Below are positions 42,444 to 51,426 of a DNA stretch of 64,000 nt, in pieces. The position numbers were made by a program, and so were the translations under genes. Source of the stretch: Paenibacillus_AR sp051594765. Its GTDB lineage: Bacteria > Bacillota > Bacilli > Paenibacillales > NBRC-103111. Below the pieces are notes generated by a model that was not told where the DNA came from, did no database searches, and worked only from the letters and a program-made list of their open reading frames with translations. The stretch lies in the NCBI RefSeq assembly GCF_051594765.1, contig NZ_JBPPGJ010000001.1, positions 434,001 through 498,000 of the forward strand, read 5' to 3'. The first letter of the stretch is position 1; every line of letters starts with the position of its first letter.

Positions 42444-43841
42444 TCACGAACCCGCCAGCCATTCCGCCGCGTTGAAGCTTATGGCGCCTTGCCGTTCCGG
42501 TGCGGCAGCCGTCGAAGCCGCAGCCTGCTGGACCCGCTCCAGCCATTTGGATTCCTGCTCCTGCTCCAGCAGAATCTCCTCCAAGGCGAACAGCTCCGTG
42601 AACATGGAGAGTGCCTGGTCTCCATGCTTGCCTCCCGCCAGATCCTTGACGCGAAGGATCGGATCCCGCATCATCTGGTTGACGATGCTCTTGGCCAGCT
42701 TGCGGATCACCTTCTGCTGCCTCTCGTCCAAGTCCGGAAGCTTCTTCATCATGCTGTCCATCGTTTCCTCATAGATCCGGTTGGACTTCTCCTGCAGGGC
42801 CCGGATGACCGGAGTGACCCCCAAGGTCTTCAGCCACTGCTCGAACACCTGGATCTCCTCTTGAATGAGCCCTTCGATCTCCTCCGCCACATGGCGGCGC
42901 TCGGCCAGATTGGCTTCCACAATGGACTCCAGATCATCGATATCGTACAAAAAGACGTTGGACAGCTCGCCGATCCCGGGATCCAGATCCCGCGGCACGG
43001 CAATGTCCACCATGAAGAGCGGACGTCCGCCCTTGCGCCCCTGCAGGGCTAAGCGGACCTGATCCCGCGTCAATACCAGCTCCTGAGAGCCGGTGGAGCT
43101 GATCACGATATCCGCCTCGGCCAGCGCCTCAGACAGGCGCTCGAAGGGATACGCCGTTCCGCGGAACTTCTCCGCCATCTCGATGGCCCGGCCGTGGGTC
43201 CGGTTCACTACCATAATCCGGCTTGCGCCTCCCGCATGGAGATGCTTGGCAGTCAGCTCGCTCATTTTGCCTGCGCCGATCAGGAGCACGCTCTTATCGC
43301 GGAAGCTGCCGAAGATCCGCTTACCCAGCTCTACGGCGGCATAACTGACCGATACCGGATTCTCGCCGATGCCGGTCTCCGAATGGGCGCGCTTCGCCAA
43401 GGTCACAGCCATCTTGAACAGATTGTTGAACAGCGTTCCCGTCGCTCCGCGGCTCTGAGCCAGCAGGAAGGCATCCCGGATCTGCCCCAGAATCTGAGTC
43501 TCGCCCAGCACCATGGAGTCCAAACCGCTGGTGACGCGGAATAGATGCTCCACGGCCTTTCTCTCTTCATGCACATATAGATATGGCTCGAACTGGTCCC
43601 GGCCGATGCCAAACCAGTGCTCCAGGAATCCCTTGACGAAATGTCCGTTCTTATATTTGCGGTCGAGAACCGCGTAAACCTCCGTACGGTTGCAGGTACC
43701 CACGATGACACATTCCAGCACGCTCTTGGTATCCTTCAGGAAAGCCAATGCCTCCGGCAGCCGGTCGGACGAGAAGGTGAATTTCTCCCGGATTTCGACA
43801 GGAGCTGTACGATGGTTAAGTCCTACCGCCAAAATATGCAT
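42444..43841 (-). CDS. hemA: Glutamyl-tRNA reductase
   Basis: 465 residues. It reduces glutamyl-tRNA with NADPH to glutamate-1-semialdehyde, the committed step of the C5 pathway. The start MHILAVGLNHRTAPVEIREK is diagnostic; the catalytic cysteine is C50 in VGTCNRTEVY. The NADPH domain has LIGAGKMSELTAKHL and VNRTHGRA; the C-terminal dimerisation region is helical. An ATG 14 codons upstream falls at the predicted transcription start, so 43841 is used. The promoter has a PerR-like box. First gene of the tetrapyrrole operon. Confidence 0.96.
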   Translation of the reverse strand: MHILAVGLNHRTAPVEIREKFTFSSDRLPEALAFLKDTKSVLECVIVGTCNRTEVYAVLDRKYKNGHFVKGFLEHWFGIGRDQFEPYLYVHEERKAVEHLFRVTSGLDSMVLGETQILGQIRDAFLLAQSRGATGTLFNNLFKMAVTLAKRAHSETGIGENPVSVSYAAVELGKRIFGSFRDKSVLLIGAGKMSELTAKHLHAGGASRIMVVNRTHGRAIEMAEKFRGTAYPFERLSEALAEADIVISSTGSQELVLTRDQVRLALQGRKGGRPLFMVDIAVPRDLDPGIGELSNVFLYDIDDLESIVEANLAERRHVAEEIEGLIQEEIQVFEQWLKTLGVTPVIRALQEKSNRIYEETMDSMMKKLPDLDERQQKVIRKLAKSIVNQMMRDPILRVKDLAGGKHGDQALSMFTELFALEEILLEQEQESKWLERVQQAAASTAAAPERQGAISFNAAEWLAGS

Positions 43842-43888
43842 GTGATTGTCACCCGCTTCCCGTTTTAAAGTGATTAATGTCATTTCAC

Positions 43889-43897
43889 ATTATAGCA
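43889..43897 (-). promoter_or_regulatory. Extended -10 promoter of the hemA operon
   Basis: TGCTATAAT on the minus strand (TATAAT at 43889-43894, TG at 43896-43897) is a perfect extended -10. The -35 region is weak, as expected with an extended -10. Transcription should begin near 43882. Confidence 0.75.
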
Positions 43898-43904
43898 TAC
43901 TTTT

Positions 43905-43919
43905 TTAGAATGATTCTCG
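43905..43919 (-). promoter_or_regulatory. PerR-like operator over the hemA promoter
   Basis: The plus-strand 15-mer TTAGAATGATTCTCG matches the 7-1-7 palindrome TTAGAAT-N-ATTCTAA at 13 of 14 paired positions or close to it, and is nearer to PerR than to Fur (TGATAAT) or Zur (TCGTAAT) boxes. It covers the -35 region, so binding should repress. PerR represses the hemA operon in Bacillus subtilis; the same control is inferred here. Confidence 0.65.
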
Positions 43920-44012
43920 TGAAAAGTTTGAACAAATTTTGAACGAGCATAGTATTCCCCAGCTTTTCCTTTTCTAGCCTGTACAACCTGTGCCGGAACT
44001 CGCCCGCTCCGC

Positions 44013-44546
44013 TTATTTCAGCTTCTTCAGGATCAGAGCTGCCAGCTCCCCGTCTTCTTGTACTAGACGCGATCTTGCTCCTTCCCGGATGCTTCCCCCG
44101 TCCATGAGCTTCGCGTACGTCTCCGCCATGCTCCGGAAGCGCTGCGCCGTCTCCTTCAACAGCTCCGACTCCTCCTGCCGCAGCGTGCGGTCTCCGCCTA
44201 CTTGAACCCTCATGATCCACTGAAGAAGGGCATTTACCGATTCCAGCCGGGGCAGGTCACGGTTCCCGACGGCCTGGGACAGACGGTCATGCACGAAGCC
44301 GACGGCATAAGCCGACTGCTTCCACTCGTTCAGCTGCCCCACGGACTTGAGCTGCGCTGCGTCCCCCAGCGTGCTACCCAGAAGCTCCATCTGGAAGTCC
44401 GCCACCTGATACAGCAGCTCCAGCGTATCCTCCTGCTCCGCCCGGGTCCGGTGCCAATCCGCCAGCTGCCACAAGGGCAGGATCAGCATCATACAAGCCA
44501 CGACGATGACCGCCGCGGCCGCCCCCCATCTTCCCGATCTCCGCAT
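44013..44546 (-). CDS. YsxD-like membrane-anchored protein of unknown function
   Basis: 177 residues. The start MRRSGRWG is followed by one hydrophobic helix (about 9-27, AAAAVIVVACMMLILPLW) and then a long helical, charged region that is probably outside the membrane (QEDTLELLYQVADFQMELLG, LLKETAQRFRSMAETYAKL). The ATG at 44546 has AAGGGG about nine bases before it. Its position between ysxC and hemA is that of Bacillus ysxD, a protein without a known role; the link rests on position more than on visible motifs. Confidence 0.65.
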   Translation of the reverse strand: MRRSGRWGAAAAVIVVACMMLILPLWQLADWHRTRAEQEDTLELLYQVADFQMELLGSTLGDAAQLKSVGQLNEWKQSAYAVGFVHDRLSQAVGNRDLPRLESVNALLQWIMRVQVGGDRTLRQEESELLKETAQRFRSMAETYAKLMDGGSIREGARSRLVQEDGELAALILKKLK

Positions 44547-44654
44547 ACCCGCTATCCCCTTCCATCCGCAATGCCGATGTCGTCTTGTACCATTGTATGG
44601 ACGGGGGGCGAAACAAATAACCATGGATCGCTCCATGGCTGTCTGGTCAAGCTT

Positions 44655-45353
44655 CTATTCTTCTCCGGAAGGCTCCTCGCCGGACTGCCCGCCGGCAGGC
44701 CCGCTCTCCTCGGCAGCCACCGTCTCTCCCGGTGCACTGGTGCCTGATTCCGCTACCGGCTCGGCGTCCAATCCGGCGTAGCTGCGGATGACCTCCCACA
44801 GCTCTTCGCGGCCGATCCCCGTCTCAGACGAGAATACCACCAGCTTGTCCGAAGGATCGAATTCCAGGTCGTCCTTGATGATCTTCACATGCTTCTGCCA
44901 CTTGCCCCTCGGCACCTTGTCCGCCTTGGTCGTGACCACACAGACGGTCAAGCCGATGTGCTTGGCCCAAGTGTACATGTTGATGTCGTCTGCCGTCGGG
45001 GGATGGCGCAGATCGATCAGATGGATCAACAGCTTGAGCGGCTCCCGGTGTGTCAGGTACCCCTCGATGAACTTGCCCCACTCGGCCCGCTTGGTCTTTG
45101 CCACCTTGGCATACCCGTACCCCGGAAGATCGACGAAATAAAGCCGGTCATTAATGCGGTAATAGTTCAGGGTTTGAGTCTTGCCGGGCTGGGAGCTGGT
45201 CCGGGCCAGGTTTCTGCGTTGGATCATCTTATTGATGAGTGAGCTCTTGCCCACGTTGGAACGCCCTGCCAGAGCGATCTCCGGCAGAGCGTCCTCGGGA
45301 TATTGCGCCGGACTGACGGCGCTGATGATGAATTCGGCGCTAAGAATCTTCAA
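44655..45353 (-). CDS. ysxC: Ribosome-biogenesis GTPase YsxC/EngB
   Basis: 232 residues. Circularly ordered GTP motifs are clear: G1 GRSNVGKSS (about 30-38), G2/G3 region VDLPGYGYAK, G4 TTKADKV, G5 VVFSSETG. The family acts in 50S subunit assembly and is usually essential. The last 35 residues are an acidic Glu/Ser/Gly tail (EESGPAGGQSGEEP) longer than in Bacillus. The start is TTG at 45353, which overlaps the lonA stop as TTGA, with GGAGGTAGG just upstream, so translation is coupled. Confidence 0.94.
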   Translation of the reverse strand: MKILSAEFIISAVSPAQYPEDALPEIALAGRSNVGKSSLINKMIQRRNLARTSSQPGKTQTLNYYRINDRLYFVDLPGYGYAKVAKTKRAEWGKFIEGYLTHREPLKLLIHLIDLRHPPTADDINMYTWAKHIGLTVCVVTTKADKVPRGKWQKHVKIIKDDLEFDPSDKLVVFSSETGIGREELWEVIRSYAGLDAEPVAESGTSAPGETVAAEESGPAGGQSGEEPSGEE

Positions 45354-47692
45354 ATGCTTCCTACCTCCACGGGTTTCACAAGAGCATGCTCCAGCACTTC
45401 ATCCATATGGCTGACCGGTATGAAGGTCATGTCCTTCCGGACACTCTCCGGAATTTCCTCCAGGTCCTTCTCGTTGTCCTTCGGCAGAAGCACAGTCCGA
45501 ATGCCGGCACGGTGGGCAGCCAAGGACTTCTCCTTCAAGCCACCGATGGGCAGGACGCGGCCTCGGAGCGTAATCTCTCCGGTCATGGCCACATGCCGGG
45601 AAACCGGAATGTTGGTCAAGGCGGAGATTAACGCCGTAGCCATCGTAATGCCTGCGGACGGTCCGTCCTTCGGAATGGCGCCTTCGGGAATATGGATGTG
45701 TATGTCGTTCTTTTCATGGAAATCTTCAGGAATCTTCAACTCATGGACTCTGGATCGGGTATAGCTGAAGGCGGCCTGCGCCGATTCCTTCATCACGTCG
45801 CCCAGCTTGCCGGTTAAGGTCAGCTTGCCGTTGCCCGGCATAACGGTCACCTCGATGACCAGCGTATCCCCTCCGACCTCCGTCCAGGCCAGACCGGTTA
45901 CGGCGCCAACCTGATCCTTCTGCTCGGCCATACCGTAGCGGAACTTGGCGGGCCCCAGGTAGTCCTTCAGGGTTTCCTTCGTAATGACAACCTTCTTCTC
46001 CGGCTCGGAGACGATCTCCTTCGCCGCCTTCCGGCACAGGCTCGCCATCTGCTGCTCCAGGTTCCGGACCCCGGATTCCCGGGTATATTCGCGGACTACC
46101 GCCAGCAAGGTTTCCTCGCCGATCTGCAGCTGTTCCTCCTCCAGGCCGTGGTCCTTCTTCTGCTTCGGAAGCAGGTACCGCTCGGCGATCTTCAGCTTCT
46201 CGATCTCCGTGTATCCGGGGATATAGAGCATCTCCATCCGGTCCAGCAGGGGCCGCGGAATGTTGTGGGCTGCGTTGGCGGTGGTGATGAACATGACCTT
46301 CGAGAGGTCGAAGGGCATCTCGATGAAGTGGTCGCTGAACGTATTGTTCTGCTCCGGATCCAGAACCTCCAAGAGTGCTGCGGCCGGGTCGCCGCGGAAG
46401 TCCATGGCCATCTTGTCGATCTCGTCCAAGAGGAACACGGGGTTCATGGTGCCCGCCGTCTTCATCCCCTGGATCACCCGTCCGGGCATGGCGCCGACGT
46501 AGGTCCGCCGGTGACCGCGGATCTCGGCCTCATCCCGCACGCCGCCCAGCGAGATCCGGACGAACTGGCGTCCCATGGACCGGGCGATGGACCGGGCGAT
46601 GGACGTCTTGCCGACCCCCGGAGGCCCGACGAGACAGAGAATGGGACCCTTCAGCTTCTTCACCAGCTTCTGGACGGCCAAGTACTCCAGGACCCGCTCC
46701 TTCGGCTTCTCCAAGCCGTAGTGCTCATCGTTCAGGATCTCCTCGGCCTTGTTGATGTCGAGATCATCCTCGGTCAGCTTGCCCCACGGCAGGCTGAGCA
46801 GCCAATCGATGTAATTGCGGATGACGCTGCCCTCGGCGGAGGCCGCGGGCATCTTCTCGAGGCGGTCGATCTCCTTCTCGATCTTCTCCTTGACCTTCTC
46901 CGGCACCTCGGTCTTGGCCAGCTGGTTGCGAAGCTCTTCCACTTCTCCGGCACGGCCTTCCTTCTCTCCGAGCTCCTTCTGGATGGCCTTCATCTGCTCG
47001 CGCAGATAGTATTCCTTCTGGGTCTTCTCCATCTGCTTCTTGACGCGCTGGCTGATCTTGCGTTCCAGCTCCAGAACCTCGCGCTCGTTGTTCAGGATGT
47101 CGAGCAGCTTCTCCAGACGCTCGCGAACGTCGATGGTTTCGAGAATCTCCTGCTTATCCTTTATCTTAAGGGATAGATGACTGCAGATTACATCCGCCAG
47201 CCGGCCCGGCTCGTCGATATCCGACACGGCGGCCAGCGTCTCCGGCGTCACTTTCTTAGACAAATTAATGTAATGCTCGAACTGGCTCAAGACGGTACGC
47301 ATCAGCGCGTCGATCTCCGGGTCCTCGGGCTCCTGCTCCGGGAGCTCGCGGATCATGACCTCGTAATACTCCTCGTTGGTCAGGAATTCGGTAATCTCCG
47401 CCCGGATGACGCCCTCCACCAGGACGCGGATCGTTCCGTTCGGCAGCTTCAGCATCTGTCTGACTCGGGAAACGGTACCCACCCGGTAAATATCTTCCGT
47501 CGTCGGCTCTTCAATATTGATCTCGGATTGGGAGCACAAGAGGATCAGGCTGTCGTCCACCATGGACTTCTCCAGCGCTTTCACCGACTTCTCCCGACCC
47601 ACATCCAAATGCAGCACCATGCTGGGATATACGAGCAGCCCCCTTAAGGGTAACAGCGGAATCTTCCGGACCTTGCCTTTGTTCGGGCCCAT
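45350..47692 (-). CDS. lonA: ATP-dependent protease LonA
   Basis: 780 residues, usual length. N-terminal substrate-binding domain (IPLLPLRGLLVYPSMVLHLDVGR), coiled-coil, AAA module with Walker A GPPGVGKTS near 355 and Walker B FLLDEIDKM, then the protease domain with the catalytic serine in KDGPSAG (near 680) and lysine about 40 residues later. It degrades misfolded and regulatory proteins in the cytoplasm. GGAGGTG lies before the ATG. It is followed by ysxC in an overlapping arrangement. A likely promoter lies at 47735-47764. Confidence 0.97.
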   Translation of the reverse strand: MGPNKGKVRKIPLLPLRGLLVYPSMVLHLDVGREKSVKALEKSMVDDSLILLCSQSEINIEEPTTEDIYRVGTVSRVRQMLKLPNGTIRVLVEGVIRAEITEFLTNEEYYEVMIRELPEQEPEDPEIDALMRTVLSQFEHYINLSKKVTPETLAAVSDIDEPGRLADVICSHLSLKIKDKQEILETIDVRERLEKLLDILNNEREVLELERKISQRVKKQMEKTQKEYYLREQMKAIQKELGEKEGRAGEVEELRNQLAKTEVPEKVKEKIEKEIDRLEKMPAASAEGSVIRNYIDWLLSLPWGKLTEDDLDINKAEEILNDEHYGLEKPKERVLEYLAVQKLVKKLKGPILCLVGPPGVGKTSIARSIARSMGRQFVRISLGGVRDEAEIRGHRRTYVGAMPGRVIQGMKTAGTMNPVFLLDEIDKMAMDFRGDPAAALLEVLDPEQNNTFSDHFIEMPFDLSKVMFITTANAAHNIPRPLLDRMEMLYIPGYTEIEKLKIAERYLLPKQKKDHGLEEEQLQIGEETLLAVVREYTRESGVRNLEQQMASLCRKAAKEIVSEPEKKVVITKETLKDYLGPAKFRYGMAEQKDQVGAVTGLAWTEVGGDTLVIEVTVMPGNGKLTLTGKLGDVMKESAQAAFSYTRSRVHELKIPEDFHEKNDIHIHIPEGAIPKDGPSAGITMATALISALTNIPVSRHVAMTGEITLRGRVLPIGGLKEKSLAAHRAGIRTVLLPKDNEKDLEEIPESVRKDMTFIPVSHMDEVLEHALVKPVEVGSI

Positions 47693-47734
47693 CCTGACAG
47701 CACCTCCAATGATCTGCTAACGAACTGTGAACCC

Positions 47735-47764
47735 ATTGTATCAAACATTGTTGGGAAACACCAA
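47735..47764 (-). promoter_or_regulatory. Probable promoter of lonA
   Basis: TTGGTG (47759-47764) and TACAAT (47735-47740) are 18 bases apart, about 40 bases before the lonA ATG. No CIRCE or CtsR-type repeat was seen nearby. Confidence 0.55.
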
Positions 47765-47822
47765 TGATGGGGGCCTCGCCCCCCTGTGCCCCTCGTCTTC
47801 CGCAAGCCCCTCCAGACAGAGG

Positions 47823-47871
47823 AAAGCCGGACCTCGGCTTACGGTGACCCCGCGGCTTATTGTCCGGCTTT
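47823..47871 (-). terminator. Probable terminator of lonB
   Basis: AAAGCCGGAC (47823-47832) and GTCCGGCTTT (47862-47871) form a perfect 10 bp stem just after the lonB stop, with a large GC-rich loop. The tail is only T3, so termination may be partial and allow read-through into lonA. Confidence 0.55.
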
Positions 47872-47881
47872 CGCTTGCTTA

Positions 47882-49594
47882 TTATCCGTTCTGCCCCTCC
47901 GGTCCTGCGTGGAACAGCGGCGCGGGGGAAGCGGTCAGCATCTCAGCGCCCGCGATGGAGGGCACCGGTGCCGACTCCTGCACCCGGACTCCAAGCGCCT
48001 CCTGAAGCACCTCTTGGATCGTATCCATAGGCACCACACGCAAACCCTGCAGACCTGCGAACAGATCCTGATAGTTCTCCCGCGGCACCAGCACCTTCAC
48101 CGCTCCCGCCTGGAAGGCGGCCTCCACCTTGGCCACCACGCCTCCAACCGGCTTCACCCTGCCGTGGATGCTGACCTCGCCCGTCATGGCCAGCCGGTTG
48201 TCCACCGGAATCTGGAGGATGGCCGATACGATGGCCGTAGCCATGGAGATTCCGGCAGAGGGTCCGTCGATGGGCACCCCGCCCGGGAAATTGATGTGGA
48301 GATCGAAGTCCTGCGGCCGGAAGCCCAGACTCTTCAGAACCGTCAGCACATTCTCCACGGAGCCCCGGGCCATGCTCTTGCGGCGGAGCGTCCGGGAGCC
48401 TCCGCCCATCTCCTCTTCATCCACCACACCCGTGATGGTGAAGCTGCCCTTGCCTTCGACGGCTGGAATGGCGGATACCTCAATTTCCAGCAGCGTTCCG
48501 AGATTGGGACCGTATACGGCAAGTCCGTTGACGAAGCCCACCTTGGGCTCCGGCGGCACCTTCTTCTCCGGCCGCGGCGGAATCTGGCTGCTGTTCACCA
48601 CCCATTCCACATCAGCCGCACTGATATCATTGCGGTTGTCCGTCATGGCAAGACCCACGGCCAATTGGATCACGTTGACCGCTTCACGGCCGTTGGTGGC
48701 GTATTTCTTCACGACCTCGATGGCCCGCGGATTCTCCGGGTAGCCGATCTTCTTCAGCGCTCCTGAGGCGATCTGACCGATCTCATCCGGCAGAAGCGGC
48801 CGGAAGAAGATCTCCATACACCTAGAGCGGATCGCCGGCGGAATCTCCTGCGGCGTCCGGGTGGTGGCGCCGACCAGCCGGAAATCGGCAGGAAGGCCGT
48901 TCTGGAAGATATCATGGATATAGCTCGGGATCCCCATGTCCTCTGAATTGTAGTAGGCCGACTCAAGGAACACCTTGCGGTCCTCCAGCACCTTCAGCAG
49001 CTTGTTCAGCTGGGTAGGGTGAAGCTCCCCGATCTCGTCGATGAACAGAATGCCGCCGTGGGCCTTGGTCACCGCACCGGGCTTGGGCTGGGGGATCCCC
49101 GCCACACCCATGGCACCTGCCCCCTGGTAGATGGGATCGTGAACCGAGCCGATCAAGGGATCCGCGATGCCGCGCTCGTCGAACCGGGCGGTGGTCGCAT
49201 CGATCTCCGTAAACTTGGCATCTTGGCGGAAGGGAGAGGCCGGGTTCTTCTTGGCTTCCTCCAGCACGACCCGTGCGGCTGCCGTCTTGCCAACGCCGGG
49301 AGGACCATAGATGATGACATGCTGCGGATTCGGTCCGCATAAGGCCGCCTTCAACGCCTTCAGCCCTTCCTTCTGCCCGACGATGTCCTGCATGGATGTC
49401 GGCCGCGTTTTTTCGGACAGCGGCTTGGTCAGAGAGATGGAACGAAGCTTCCGCAGCTTATCCAGCTCCTTGCGGGACTCCTTGTCAACGGCGGTCCGGT
49501 TGCTCTGCTGGTTGCGGAGCAGATTCCAGAAGTAGAGGCCGATTACCACGGCGAAAAACAGCTGAACAAACATCAATATTACGGTTAATGTCAT
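47882..49594 (-). CDS. lonB: Membrane-anchored ATP-dependent protease LonB
   Basis: 570 residues. An N-terminal membrane helix (about 3-24, TVILMFVQLFFAVVIGLYFW) is followed by an AAA module with Walker A GPPGVGKTA (near 98) and FIDEIGELHP, and by a Lon protease domain with the catalytic serine in DGPSAG (near 445). In Bacillus LonB is made in the forespore under sigma-F. The ATG at 49594 has GGAGGG seven bases before it; an ATG seven codons upstream has no good ribosome site. lonB lies just before lonA, as in Bacillus. Confidence 0.95.
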   Translation of the reverse strand: MTLTVILMFVQLFFAVVIGLYFWNLLRNQQSNRTAVDKESRKELDKLRKLRSISLTKPLSEKTRPTSMQDIVGQKEGLKALKAALCGPNPQHVIIYGPPGVGKTAAARVVLEEAKKNPASPFRQDAKFTEIDATTARFDERGIADPLIGSVHDPIYQGAGAMGVAGIPQPKPGAVTKAHGGILFIDEIGELHPTQLNKLLKVLEDRKVFLESAYYNSEDMGIPSYIHDIFQNGLPADFRLVGATTRTPQEIPPAIRSRCMEIFFRPLLPDEIGQIASGALKKIGYPENPRAIEVVKKYATNGREAVNVIQLAVGLAMTDNRNDISAADVEWVVNSSQIPPRPEKKVPPEPKVGFVNGLAVYGPNLGTLLEIEVSAIPAVEGKGSFTITGVVDEEEMGGGSRTLRRKSMARGSVENVLTVLKSLGFRPQDFDLHINFPGGVPIDGPSAGISMATAIVSAILQIPVDNRLAMTGEVSIHGRVKPVGGVVAKVEAAFQAGAVKVLVPRENYQDLFAGLQGLRVVPMDTIQEVLQEALGVRVQESAPVPSIAGAEMLTASPAPLFHAGPEGQNG

Positions 49595-49751
49595 ACCCAT
49601 CCCTCCGGTATTCATGGCTCATACAGGTAGTATTGCCTCCGGGGTGGAACACTAACCGCGACGCTCCCGTTTTTTACCGGAAAATGTATGAATCGCCGGC
49701 TGCAGACGCAGAATATATCGGTGATCACCCTAACCATCAAGGAGGAACCAC

Positions 49752-50447
49752 ATGCTGACGAGACGGATGGGAGCCCTGCTGCTGGCCTTCGGGTTATTGG
49801 CCGGTTCTCAAGCCTCTGCCGCCATACCCTCGACGCCCCGGACGGACATCGTCATTGATGTCGGACACGGAGGCATCGACGGAGGGACGTCCTATGGCAA
49901 GATTCTGGAGAAGGACATCAATCTGGCCGTAGGCAAGGAGCTCTTCCCCCTGTTAGGCAAAAAAAGAATCCTGACCGGCATCACCCGGATGTCCGACTAT
50001 GCGCTGAGCGATGACCGGGTGTCCAAGGGCAGCCGGCACCGGAGAGACCTGGCCCAGCGGGTGGAGATCGCCAACCGGCTCGCCCCCTCCATCTTCATAA
50101 GCCTGCATGTCAACTGGACGAGCAGCAAGGCCAAGTCCGGTCCCTTGGTCATCTACCGCAAGGGTCATGAGCCCAGCAAGCAGGTGGCCACCCGGCTCCA
50201 AGCTTCCTTAAATAAGCTGTACGGCGTCGAAACCAAGCCGGAGCCCGGGAAGAAGTATTATCTGCTCAAGCACACGAAGATGCCTGCGGTGATCATCGAG
50301 ATGGGCTACATGTCCAACAGCACGGACCGGGCGCTGCTGACAGACCCCGGCTTTCAGAAGCGCCTGGCTGCTGCCATCGCCCAAGCGCTGGAGACCTCCC
50401 TGAAGGAGGACCACGTGGCCCACCACCCCACCTCCCGCAGGAAATAG
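49752..50447 (+). CDS. Exported N-acetylmuramoyl-L-alanine amidase (amidase_3, CwlD-like)
   Basis: 231 residues with a signal peptide (about 1-24, ending ASAA). Zinc and catalytic residues of the amidase_3 fold are visible: H in VIDVGHGG, E in ILEKDIN, H in ISLHVNWT, and E in VIIEMGYMSN. It cleaves the bond between MurNAc and L-alanine. Size and the absence of wall-binding repeats resemble CwlD, which makes cortex muramic-lactam with a partner deacetylase; that assignment is tentative. AAGGAGG lies six bases before the ATG. It is convergent with the deacetylase-like gene. Confidence 0.88.
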   Translation: MLTRRMGALLLAFGLLAGSQASAAIPSTPRTDIVIDVGHGGIDGGTSYGKILEKDINLAVGKELFPLLGKKRILTGITRMSDYALSDDRVSKGSRHRRDLAQRVEIANRLAPSIFISLHVNWTSSKAKSGPLVIYRKGHEPSKQVATRLQASLNKLYGVETKPEPGKKYYLLKHTKMPAVIIEMGYMSNSTDRALLTDPGFQKRLAAAIAQALETSLKEDHVAHHPTSRRK

Positions 50448-50453
50448 AGCGGT

Positions 50454-51260
50454 CTACTGCACCAGCGACGACACCGGCACAAATTCCACACGGTCCTTCA
50501 GATCTGGAAGAGATTTCTTCAGGACGAAGGCCGTTTTTTTGCCCGGAGGACCCACATGTCCGATGGCAATACAGACGTCGCGCTTGTCGACAAGTGTCTT
50601 GAACCGCTTCATCTGCTTGTTGATGTGCTCGAAGGTGTACACTTCATCGAAGAACAGCTGGTTGGACACGGTCTTGACGCCCAGCTCGGCGCACAGCTTG
50701 CCGATCACGCTTTTGCCGCTGGTCCGGCTGTCGAGGAAGTACAGATTCCTCTCCTTGCATACTTCGAGCACAATGCGCATGACGCGGGGATCGGCGGTCG
50801 CCTTGGACCCCATATGATTGTTCATGCCTACCGCATAAGGAACATCCTCCACGGCGGCGATGACCCGCCTGCGGATCTCGTCGTCCGGCAGGTCGGTGGT
50901 AATGGCTCCCGGACCCAGCCAGCTCCTCTTGCCCTTCACCGGCTCCATCGGCATATGGATGATCACGTCCACTCCATGGCTGTGGGCCAGCTCCGCATCC
51001 TGCTTGGTGGTGGGGAGGAACGGCATCACCGCCGCCGTAAAGGGCACCGGCAGCTCCATCATATCCTCCGTCCCCTGCATCTTGTTCCCGAAATCGTCGA
51101 TGACGATGGCGGCCTTCTTGCGCGGGGTCTCCTGGCGGAACGGAGGATCCTCCGTGACTGCAGGAGCCTCCGCCAACACCGGACCGGCACCACCTGTTAT
51201 GCCGGCCAGCAGCATCCACGCGGCGATCCCGAGGCCCAACCCTATCTTGCGTACGGACAT
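50454..51260 (-). CDS. Divergent polysaccharide deacetylase, YibQ family
   Basis: 268 residues with a signal peptide (about 1-30). It matches the divergent polysaccharide deacetylase family (DUF610/YibQ): AIVIDDFGNKMQGTE with the DD pair, AVMPFLPTT, VIIHMPMEPV, GMNNHMGSKAT and FLDSRTSGKSV. These share the NodB-like fold, but the natural substrate is unknown. It stands in its own unit, ending seven bases from the end of the convergent amidase gene. A joint role in wall or spore polymer modification is a guess from position only. Confidence 0.87.
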   Translation of the reverse strand: MSVRKIGLGLGIAAWMLLAGITGGAGPVLAEAPAVTEDPPFRQETPRKKAAIVIDDFGNKMQGTEDMMELPVPFTAAVMPFLPTTKQDAELAHSHGVDVIIHMPMEPVKGKRSWLGPGAITTDLPDDEIRRRVIAAVEDVPYAVGMNNHMGSKATADPRVMRIVLEVCKERNLYFLDSRTSGKSVIGKLCAELGVKTVSNQLFFDEVYTFEHINKQMKRFKTLVDKRDVCIAIGHVGPPGKKTAFVLKKSLPDLKDRVEFVPVSSLVQ

Positions 51261-51373
51261 GGCTGCGTCATCCTTTCTTCTAACATATAGGCTTTCTTGG
51301 TGAGCGAGTACCTATGGTATGCGCCTTCCCTACAGCCTCTATGCGAAGAGGGGCAGGGAACCCTTGGAACACC

Positions 51374-51417
51374 AAAAAACCTGCCGTCTCTTCTCTCGAA
51401 GAGTCGGCAGGTTTTTT
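51374..51417. terminator. Terminator of the clpX-ispG transcript
   Basis: AAAAAACCTGCCG (51374-51386) pairs with CGGCAGGTTTTTT (51405-51417); an inner CTCTTC/GAAGAG stem extends it. A and T runs at the ends suggest it acts in both directions. Confidence 0.9.
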
Positions 51418-51426
51418 ATGATGAGG

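Noticed and set aside
47780..47800. GGGGGCGAGGCCCCC hairpin between lonB and lonA as a terminator
   Set aside because: No T-run on either side; the longer stem at 47823-47871 is a better candidate.
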